Shown here: in pieces, positions 26,653 to 33,338 of the stretch | How positions within the stretch are numbered: position 1 is the stretch's first letter | Layout: each line of letters starts with the position of its first letter | Assembly: GCF_001544475.1 (NCBI RefSeq) | Contig: NZ_FCNW02000001.1 | Location: 248,001 to 312,000 of the forward strand | Direction: 5' to 3' | DNA: 64,000 nt | From: Caballeronia humi | Lineage (GTDB): Bacteria > Pseudomonadota > Gammaproteobacteria > Burkholderiales > Burkholderiaceae | The notes under the pieces: model-generated | The model's database searches: none | The model's input: the letters and a program-made list of their open reading frames with translations, nothing else | Told to the model about the DNA's origin: nothing | Position numbers and translations under genes: made by a program

Positions 26653-27678
26653 TCAGTGGCGAAGTTCGCCCGGTCCTTTCCCTGTCCATCGTTTCAATGC
26701 ACGGCGAAAGTTCGCGGCGTCGCTGAAGCCCAAAAGCATGGCGATGTCGTCCGTGCTCATCTTCGTGGTCTTCAAATACTCCGTCGCCAGAGAGCAACGC
26801 ACGTCATCCGCGATGGCAACGAACGACGTTCCTTCGGCCTCGAGGCGTCGTCGAAGCGTGCGGCTTGTCATCTTCAGCGCGTCCGCGACCACTTCCATAC
26901 TCGGAAATTCACCGGGTTTGCGCATCAGAACCTGATAGACCTCGCCTGACGCCCCGAATGAAGTCTTGGCCTGGCCGATCAGCCGGTCGCATGTCTCCTG
27001 AAGCAAAGCGGCCGAGTGTCGGTGTGCCAGTTGCGGCTTCTGTTCAAGTATGGCGCTGTCGTAAGCTAGTTCACATTGCTCCTGGTCGAACTCACAGGGG
27101 CAACCAAGATACTCGGGATAAATATCAGCATGCGCCGGCGCGGGGTATGCGAAGGAAGCCTTAATAGGCGGGCAACTTCGACCGGCGACATCCTGAAGGT
27201 GCGTGACGTGCTGAGTAAATTGCTGTTCGATCAAAAATTCCTGCAATTCGCGCGACGGACTCGAAACGAACGCATCGGGAAAAGTCCAAACACCCTTGTC
27301 GGGATACTCGGTCCATTCGATCGTGAGTGTGGGTGTCGCGAGCCGATGGTACTTCACGCCCAGCCTGAAATAGTCGCGAAGCGACAGACATGACATCAGC
27401 GCATAGCCGTACATCCCGTATGCGGACAGATGAAGCCGCGAGCCCGTCTTGAACGGGGTCGCGGGGTCATGCGAAAGCATGATGGCGTTTTTGCAAACGG
27501 CCGCGTATTGACGCACCGAAGTGAGCACTGACGCGTCGTCGATCTGTGCGACGTCGACGCCTGTCCCCTTCAGGCTCTCCTCCGGAGATATGCCCTGTTC
27601 TGCGAGAACTTCAACCAACGCTGCAATTTTGTACGGCGCGTAAATCCGCTCGTTCAACAACGGGAATTTGGACGACAC
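26653..27678 (-). CDS. AraC family transcriptional regulator
   Basis: 341 residues. The N-terminal arabinose-binding-like sensor domain (AraC_binding type PF12625, about 20-210) contains GYALMSCLSLRDYFRLGVKYHRL. The C-terminal double helix-turn-helix has VVADALKMTSRTLRRRLEAEGTSF and then MLLGFSDAANFRRALKRWTG. The architecture is that of OruR-like regulators of catabolic operons. The GTG start at 27678 has AGGAG upstream. It is divergent from the BKACE-MFS-SDR genes across about 400 bases and is very likely their regulator. GC at third positions is visibly lower than in the tol genes, consistent with acquired DNA. Confidence 0.9.
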   Translation of the reverse strand: MSSKFPLLNERIYAPYKIAALVEVLAEQGISPEESLKGTGVDVAQIDDASVLTSVRQYAAVCKNAIMLSHDPATPFKTGSRLHLSAYGMYGYALMSCLSLRDYFRLGVKYHRLATPTLTIEWTEYPDKGVWTFPDAFVSSPSRELQEFLIEQQFTQHVTHLQDVAGRSCPPIKASFAYPAPAHADIYPEYLGCPCEFDQEQCELAYDSAILEQKPQLAHRHSAALLQETCDRLIGQAKTSFGASGEVYQVLMRKPGEFPSMEVVADALKMTSRTLRRRLEAEGTSFVAIADDVRCSLATEYLKTTKMSTDDIAMLLGFSDAANFRRALKRWTGKGPGELRH

Positions 27679-27688
27679 GACGTCTCCT

Positions 27689-27729
27689 GAAAATGTCCTC
27701 TTCCGACCTTCAACTGTCCGAAAATGACC
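27689..27729. promoter_or_regulatory. direct repeat, candidate AraC-type operator
   Basis: GAAAATGTCC at 27689-27698 recurs as GAAAATGACC at 27720-27729, 31 bases apart (about three helical turns) and on one face of the helix. It lies just upstream of the AraC gene start and on the far side from the BKACE gene. Direct repeats with such spacing are typical AraC-family targets. Assignment is inference. Confidence 0.4.
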
Positions 27730-27822
27730 TTACGCACGAAATCCTATCCCACTAATATCCGTATCACAAGAGGCTGGCCCTGCACGCGGTGACCGGTCTC
27801 GTAAAAGATATCGGAGACAAGC

Positions 27823-27966
27823 ATGAGCCAATTTCTCGTCAATTCTTTTCGCGCTCGCAGCGTGCGGGCCGTAGTAAAAGGCGACGTCGCTTTGCCCATC
27901 CTTTCGTCAGAACACGCGCTTTCATCATCGCTGCTTTCGCGGTATCGCCGCATAACCGGCAACTAA
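27823..27966 (+). CDS. possible 47-residue small protein upstream of the BKACE gene
   Basis: ATG at 27823 follows CGGAGAC at near-ideal spacing and opens a 47-residue frame, MSQFLVNSFRARSVRAVVKG and onward to an Arg-rich end, stopping at TAA. It is basic and unrecognised. It lies in the 407-base gap before the BKACE gene and 119 bases ahead of it, on the same strand. It may be a leader peptide or small regulator gene, or chance. The good ribosome site is the only direct support. Confidence 0.35.
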   Translation: MSQFLVNSFRARSVRAVVKGDVALPILSSEHALSSSLLSRYRRITGN

Positions 27967-28085
27967 AGCGATACGGAAAGCGCATCGGTCATTCGAGACC
28001 GACTCGCACCGGTTCGCGCGCTTTTATCAAAGTCGTAATCACAGAGATTCGCCGTCGGATGGCAGTCGTAAGAGGGAGTTATCAA

Positions 28086-29024
28086 ATGAGCAACATCAAT
28101 CGTAGAGTCATCATCTCTTGCGCCGTGACAGGCTCGGCGCATGTGCCGTCGATGTCCGAATATCTGCCGTTCACACCGGCGGACATCAAATCGCAAGCAA
28201 TCGAAGCCGCTGAAGCCGGCGCTGCGATTCTTCATCTGCACGCGAGAAACCCTGAGGATGGGCGCCCGACGCCAAGTCCCGAAATCTACAGAGAGTTCGT
28301 TCCTGCCATCGCGAACGAGACCGACGCGATCATCAACATCACGACGGGCGGCAGTACTCGCATGACGCTCGATGAACGACTCGCCTACCCTCGTCTCGCA
28401 AAGCCCGAGATGTGTTCATTGAACATGGGTTCGATGAATTTTTCCCTTCACCCGATAGGGGCCAAGATCGCGTCGTGGCGGTATGACTGGGAGAAGGATT
28501 ATGTCGAAGGCATGGAAGACATGATTTTCCGAAACACCTTCAAGGACATCAAGAACATCCTCACGGAGTTTCGGGACTATGGCACCAAGTTCGAGTTCGA
28601 GTGCTACGACGTCGGACACCTCTATAACCTCGCGTATTTCATCGACCAGGGTCTGCTCAAGCCGCCGTTCTTCATTCAGTCGGTATTCGGGATACTCGGC
28701 GGTCTTGGAGCGGACCCGGAAAATATGTCGGTCATGCGTTCGACGGCCGACAGGTTGTTCGGTCGAGAGAACTATCACTTTTCCGTCCTCGGTGCGGGTC
28801 GGCATCAGATGTCTCTGGTGACCATGGGCGCAATCATGGGCGGCAACGTGCGTGTCGGACTGGAGGACAGCGTTTATATATCGAAGGGCGTGAAATCGCA
28901 GAGCAATGCCGAGCAAGTCCGCAAGATTCGGCGAATTCTCGAGGAGCTTTCTTTCGAAATCGCCTCCCCGGCTGAAGCCCGCGCCATGCTCGGATTGAAG
29001 GGAGCCGACAACACTTCTCTTTGA
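28086..29024 (+). CDS. beta-keto acid cleavage enzyme (BKACE, DUF849 family)
   Basis: A 312-residue TIM-barrel enzyme. The metal-binding HLHARNPEDGRPTPS (His50, His52, Asp58) and later GNVRVGLEDS with its conserved Glu match 3-keto-5-aminohexanoate cleavage enzyme (Kce) and the wider BKACE family. These condense a beta-keto acid with acetyl-CoA and split it into acetoacetate and a new CoA ester. The substrate varies by active-site group and cannot be read off here. GGGAG lies eight bases before ATG. It is first of a three-gene catabolic set with an MFS permease and an SDR. Confidence 0.9.
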   Translation: MSNINRRVIISCAVTGSAHVPSMSEYLPFTPADIKSQAIEAAEAGAAILHLHARNPEDGRPTPSPEIYREFVPAIANETDAIINITTGGSTRMTLDERLAYPRLAKPEMCSLNMGSMNFSLHPIGAKIASWRYDWEKDYVEGMEDMIFRNTFKDIKNILTEFRDYGTKFEFECYDVGHLYNLAYFIDQGLLKPPFFIQSVFGILGGLGADPENMSVMRSTADRLFGRENYHFSVLGAGRHQMSLVTMGAIMGGNVRVGLEDSVYISKGVKSQSNAEQVRKIRRILEELSFEIASPAEARAMLGLKGADNTSL

Positions 29025-29109
29025 CAGACTCGTTCACGTTACCGATCCGAATAGCCCCTGCAGCCGGCAGCATCCAGAAGCCACAGGCAAACCCTTGGTT
29101 GGAGACAAC

Positions 29110-30447
29110 ATGCTTACCATTTCCACTGCCCACCACCTGGAAGAGACGCACAGACTTGCGACGCGCAAGGCACTGTTGAGGCTCGTCCCGCTGATGTGCC
29201 TGATTTATTTCCTGTCGTTCATCGACCGCACCAACGTCTCGCTGGCGAAAGCTCAATTGGCGGTAGACCTCGGCATCAGCGCAGCGTCTTACGGACTCGG
29301 CGCAGGAATCTTCTTCATCGGCTATGCATTGCTCGAAGTGCCCAGCAATCTGGCAGCCCATCGCTTCGGGCCCCGCACCTGGATAGCGCGGATCGCTGTC
29401 ACGTGGGGAATATTGTCGACTGCCATGATGTTCGTGAAGGGAGAATGGTCGTTCTACGTTCTTCGATTGCTTCTGGGCATCTCCGAAGCCGGGTTGTTTC
29501 CGGCGCTGATGTACATGGTGACGCTCTGGTTCGCGCCGAAGGATCGCGCCGTCGCTGTCGGCTGGATTTACACGGCGCCTGCAATCGCGCTCATCGTTGG
29601 CAACCCGCTTGGTGCAGGCCTCATGCGACTCGACGGCCTGAGCGGACTCCACGGGTGGCAGTGGATGTTTCTGCTGGAAGGACTTCCCACCGTAGTGGTC
29701 GGTGTCATTCTGTATTTCATCCTTCCCGAACGTCCGGGCAACGCCAAATGGTTGTCGCCGCAGGAAGCCAAGGCGCTGGAAACGCAGGCCGTCATCGATA
29801 CGCACGGCCACGCCGACCTGTCCTCCGCGAACTGGATTGCCGCGCTCAAACGACCGACTACCATTCTCATCAGCCTGATTTACTTCGCAAACCAGGTCGC
29901 GTTCGTGGGACTTTATTTCTTCACGCCGTCGATCATTCAACAGATGCAAGTCAATTCGCCGATGCTCGTCGGCTTCCTGTCGAGCAGCGTGGGTATCGGC
30001 TTCCTGGCGGGCGTGCTGACGCTTCCGCGGATACACCGGCGTTTCACCAATGACTGCCTCTATCTCGGCGTTCTGACGATCGGTCTGGTTGCATGTTCCT
30101 GTGCGTTCGTCTCCACGAGCAATCATGCGATTCAGGTTGCCTTGCTGGTCGTGACCGGGTTCTTCGCTGGCGGTGTCCTGCCGTCGTACTGGGGTATCGC
30201 GATGAAAAGACTGCAAGGCGTGCAGGCAGCGGCGGGGCTGGCTTTCATCAACACCATCGGGCTGCTGGGCGGCTTCGTGGGTCCTTACCTTTTCGGGTTA
30301 GCGGAAACCATGTCCGGCCGAAGCGATGCGGGCTTCAAGATCATCGTCGCGGCCGCGGTGCTGGGCCTGCTCCTCGTGCCGTTGCTCGCCAAGGCGATTC
30401 GCGCGGAAGAGCGGCCGGCTACTGCTGACGGGCTCGAAGCCACCTGA
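29110..30447 (+). CDS. MFS transporter, anion:cation symporter (ACS) family
   Basis: A 445-residue, about twelve-helix permease. The N-terminal ATRKALLRLVPLMCLIYFLSFIDRTNVSLAKAQL is the ACS-family hallmark (Asp-Arg-Thr-Asn in helix 1). LLLGISEAGLFPALMYMVTLWF in helix 4 and a central loop before KRPTTILISLIYF follow. ACS members such as those for phthalate, hexuronate or tartrate import organic anions with protons. GGAGAC precedes the ATG. Lying between the BKACE and SDR genes, it probably imports their substrate. Confidence 0.9.
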   Translation: MLTISTAHHLEETHRLATRKALLRLVPLMCLIYFLSFIDRTNVSLAKAQLAVDLGISAASYGLGAGIFFIGYALLEVPSNLAAHRFGPRTWIARIAVTWGILSTAMMFVKGEWSFYVLRLLLGISEAGLFPALMYMVTLWFAPKDRAVAVGWIYTAPAIALIVGNPLGAGLMRLDGLSGLHGWQWMFLLEGLPTVVVGVILYFILPERPGNAKWLSPQEAKALETQAVIDTHGHADLSSANWIAALKRPTTILISLIYFANQVAFVGLYFFTPSIIQQMQVNSPMLVGFLSSSVGIGFLAGVLTLPRIHRRFTNDCLYLGVLTIGLVACSCAFVSTSNHAIQVALLVVTGFFAGGVLPSYWGIAMKRLQGVQAAAGLAFINTIGLLGGFVGPYLFGLAETMSGRSDAGFKIIVAAAVLGLLLVPLLAKAIRAEERPATADGLEAT

Positions 30448-30533
30448 ACTTGACAGTGAGCGATAGCGCCGAGGACCCGCGCGCTTCGCTTCTGCCCACC
30501 CCATCGCCTATTGCCATTGACAGAGAATCATCC

Positions 30534-31325
30534 ATGAATACCCTGGACCTTTTGAAACCCAGACCTGGTTTGCGCGTCCTTGTATCGGGCGCCGGCGCAG
30601 GCATTGGCGCGGCGATAGCCGATGCTTTCCTTCAAGCGGACGCGAAGGTCTACGTCTGCGACGTCGACCCTTCCGCCATCGAGAAAGCAAAAGCACGGAT
30701 GCCCGCGCTCAACGCAGGAGTCGCTGACGTATCGAATCGCGAACAGGTCGACAGCATCATCGACGATGCTCGTGCGAAGCTCGGGGGACTCGACATCCTC
30801 GTGAACAACGCAGGGATAGCCGGACCCACGGGCGGAGTGGATGCGATCGACCCCGACCAGTGGGAACGCACGATTTCCACCAACCTCAACAGTCAATACT
30901 ATTTTCTGCGCAAGGCGGTCCCTCTGCTGAAGGAGACGTCGGACTGTCCGGCCATCATCGCCATGTCGTCCGTCGCTGGCCGGCTTGGCTACGCTTTCCG
31001 CACGCCGTATGCAGCGACGAAGTGGGCGATTGTCGGCCTGGTCAAGTCGCTCGCTATCGAACTGGGTCCCAGCAACATCCGTGTGAATGCCATATTGCCC
31101 GGCGTCGTGGCGGGCGAACGAATGGACCGCGTGATTTCGGCTCGGGCGGAATCGCTCGGCTTGACCTACGAAGCAATGCGGGAAGAGTATCTGCAGAAAA
31201 TATCGCTGCACCGGATGGTGACCGTTGACGATATCGCTGCAATGGCCCTCTTTCTGGCATCGCCGGCAGGACGGAACATCTCGGGACAGGCCATCAGCGT
31301 GGACGGGAACGTGGAGTATCTGTGA
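30534..31325 (+). CDS. SDR family oxidoreductase
   Basis: A 263-residue classical SDR. The cofactor loop GAGAGIG at 19-25, CDVDPS after strand 2 (Asp favours NAD over NADP), NNAGIAGPTGG, catalytic Ser in AMSSVAGR, and TPYAATKWA (Tyr and Lys) are all present, with a GQAISVDGNVEYL ending. It is likely to oxidise a beta-hydroxy acid to the beta-keto acid used by the BKACE enzyme. The start is chosen at the conserved family N-terminus. 86 bases lie between it and the MFS gene. Confidence 0.9.
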   Translation: MNTLDLLKPRPGLRVLVSGAGAGIGAAIADAFLQADAKVYVCDVDPSAIEKAKARMPALNAGVADVSNREQVDSIIDDARAKLGGLDILVNNAGIAGPTGGVDAIDPDQWERTISTNLNSQYYFLRKAVPLLKETSDCPAIIAMSSVAGRLGYAFRTPYAATKWAIVGLVKSLAIELGPSNIRVNAILPGVVAGERMDRVISARAESLGLTYEAMREEYLQKISLHRMVTVDDIAAMALFLASPAGRNISGQAISVDGNVEYL

Positions 31326-31678
31326 GATCGTGAAGAACGAAGCGTCCCTGAAGAGCGACGCTCAAGCAGGAAACAAACAGCGTCTACGGAGATAATCCGC
31401 CGCGTTCGCCCTGTCCACCGAATCAATGGCGGACATGCAGGTCTTTCGCCTTGCTCGACCGTTGCGCAAATGCCGCGTAATCGAGTTAGTGAGACTCGTA
31501 TCGTCCCCGCTTTCTCGATTGCGCTTCCACCCCTTGGAAGCGCCGTAGCCATCGACCCACCCACTTCCCCATAAGGGAACGTCCCTCTTCCCCAATCGCC
31601 ATCACGGCCGTCGGTGCCAACCACGATTATTAAACCGTACGCGCCCGCCCGCACCAGCCGACACGCAAAGGACCCGCC
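31326..31678. other. 353-base intergenic region between the SDR and FGE-like genes
   Basis: No gene is evident. A small palindrome AGGGA-ACG-TCCCT sits at 31572-31584, and an AT-rich ATTATTAAA near 31626 may be part of the promoter of the sulfatase module. An imperfect AGCGTC/GACGCT hairpin (31341-31362) has no T-tract and is a poor terminator. Confidence 0.4.
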
Positions 31679-32824
31679 ATGCCGTGCTCGTCATCGACCA
31701 AACGATTCACCGCCCTCGCGATCCTGCTGGCGGGTCTCGTCGGCATCGGATCGGCGTTCGCCGTCTATCACCACAACCGAGGCCCCGCGCCGCTGACGCT
31801 CGGCGACGGCAGGACCGGTCCCGCCGACATGGTCTGGATCGCCGGTGGCGATTTCGTCATGGGCAGCGATCATCGCGACGCGTCGCCCAACGAAGGCCCC
31901 GCGCATCGCGTACGCCTTAACGGGTACTGGATCGATCGATACGACGTGACTAACGCCGAATTCTCACGCTTCGTCGCCGCAACCGGCTACATCACGACCG
32001 CCGAGCGCAAACCCACGTGGGAAGAGCTCAAAGTACAGGCGCCGCCCGGCACGCCCGCACCCGACGACAGCCTTCTCGTCCCCGGCGCGCTCGTCTTCTC
32101 CGGCACCGACCAGCCGGTCCGGCTCGACGACTACACCCGCTGGTGGAAATACGTTCCCGGCGCGAACTGGCGGCACCCGGAGGGTCCGGGCAGCAACATC
32201 GCCGGCCGGGAGCGGCATCCGGTCGTCCAGGTGTCGTACGAGGACGCGCACGCCTACGCGAAGTGGGCGCGCAAACGCCTTCCGACCGAAGCCGAATGGG
32301 AATACGCCGCGCGCGGCGGTCTGGAACAGGCCGATTTCGCGTGGGGCGCCGAATTCGCGCCCGGCGGACGCAAGATGGCGAACACCTGGGACGACGCCGC
32401 ACGGCCCTTTCCCGTCGCCGCCAGGTCGAACGAAAAGGTGCAGGTCGGCACGTCGGCGGTCGGACGGTATGCGCCGAACGGCTACGGCCTCTACGACATG
32501 GCCGGCAACGTCTGGCAGTGGGTCGGCGACTGGTATCGCTCGGACGCGTTCCGGATCGAAGCGGCTGCGTCGAAAGTCCCGATGAACCCAGCCGGCCCGC
32601 AAGACAGCTTCGACCCCGAACTCGGTCCCACTGCTCATGCGCCGCTACGCGTGACGCACGGCGGCTCGTTCCTGTGCAGCGACTCGTATTGCACGAGCTA
32701 TCGCACGAGTGCCCGGCGCGGCACCGATCCGATGAACGGCATGTCGCATCTCGGATTCCGGCTGGCGATGGATCAGTCCGCATGGGAAGCGCGAGCGCAA
32801 AGCGCGTCGACAGCGGCCGACTAG
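31679..32824 (+). CDS. formylglycine-generating enzyme family protein, membrane-anchored
   Basis: 381 residues. An N-terminal membrane anchor or uncleaved signal (about 11-29) is followed by an FGE-sulfatase domain: MVWIAGGDFVMGS at 51-63, RLPTEAEWEYAARGG at 200-214, YGLYDMAGNVWQW at 269-281, and the catalytic pair Cys333/Cys338 in GGSFLCSDSYC. Both cysteines needed for copper-dependent aerobic formylglycine formation are kept, as in human SUMF1 and Streptomyces FGE, so it is a genuine sulfatase activator. AAAGGA precedes the ATG. It lies two genes ahead of a CxPSR arylsulfatase, its evident client. Confidence 0.92.
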   Translation: MPCSSSTKRFTALAILLAGLVGIGSAFAVYHHNRGPAPLTLGDGRTGPADMVWIAGGDFVMGSDHRDASPNEGPAHRVRLNGYWIDRYDVTNAEFSRFVAATGYITTAERKPTWEELKVQAPPGTPAPDDSLLVPGALVFSGTDQPVRLDDYTRWWKYVPGANWRHPEGPGSNIAGRERHPVVQVSYEDAHAYAKWARKRLPTEAEWEYAARGGLEQADFAWGAEFAPGGRKMANTWDDAARPFPVAARSNEKVQVGTSAVGRYAPNGYGLYDMAGNVWQWVGDWYRSDAFRIEAAASKVPMNPAGPQDSFDPELGPTAHAPLRVTHGGSFLCSDSYCTSYRTSARRGTDPMNGMSHLGFRLAMDQSAWEARAQSASTAAD

Positions 32825-32897
32825 CACGCGAGCGCGAGCAAGAACGCGAGCATGAACACGAGCAAAGCCACCGTGAAAGCGCTGCGGGGAGACGACA

Positions 32898-33278
32898 TTG
32901 GAGTCACTTCCGGAACGACGCATCGTGCTGGTCGAGGACGATCGCGACATGCGCAACGCGCTCCTCGTGCTGCTGAAAACGCTCGGGTACGCGGCGATCG
33001 ACTACGCGTCCGCGGAACGCGCGCTGAGCGACGCCACGTTCGAAGGCGCGGGCTGCATGCTGATCGACATCCATCTGCCGGGCATGACGGGCACGGACAT
33101 GGTCCGCCAGCTTCGGGCGCGCGGCTGCGACTGGCCCGTGGTCTTCACCACCGCCCACGACGACGAACGTTACCGGATCGAGAGCACGAGGCTGCACGCG
33201 CAGTTGCTGCGCAAGCCCTTCGGCGGCGCTGCGTTGCGCGACGCGCTCGACCGCGCGAAAGCCGAGGAAAAGGACTAA
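32898..33278 (+). CDS. receiver-only response regulator
   Basis: 126 residues that form a single CheY-like receiver domain with no output domain. The acidic pocket Glu13-Asp14-Asp15, phospho-acceptor Asp57 (MLIDIHLPGMTG), Thr85 and Lys106 (LLRKPF) are all in place. The start is a TTG with GGGGAGA six bases upstream; no ATG fits. It lies between the FGE and sulfatase genes on the same strand. It may be a phosphorelay or sink protein for the neighbouring kinase, whose dedicated regulator is a different gene. Confidence 0.85.
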   Translation: MESLPERRIVLVEDDRDMRNALLVLLKTLGYAAIDYASAERALSDATFEGAGCMLIDIHLPGMTGTDMVRQLRARGCDWPVVFTTAHDDERYRIESTRLHAQLLRKPFGGAALRDALDRAKAEEKD

Positions 33279-33338
33279 GCCTGCTCGTTTTGCATCAATT
33301 CATGCTGAACCATCGCAATCAAGCGAAAGGAGAACGCC

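Larger units (their letters stand above)
27679..28085. other. 407-base divergent intergenic region (AraC gene / BKACE gene)
   Basis: It holds the GAAAATG direct repeats near the AraC gene, an AT-rich stretch at 27730-27780 suited to a promoter, the possible 47-residue frame, and about 110 bases of unassigned leader before the BKACE ribosome site (GGGAG). An upstream extension of the BKACE frame is open but unsupported. Confidence 0.5.
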
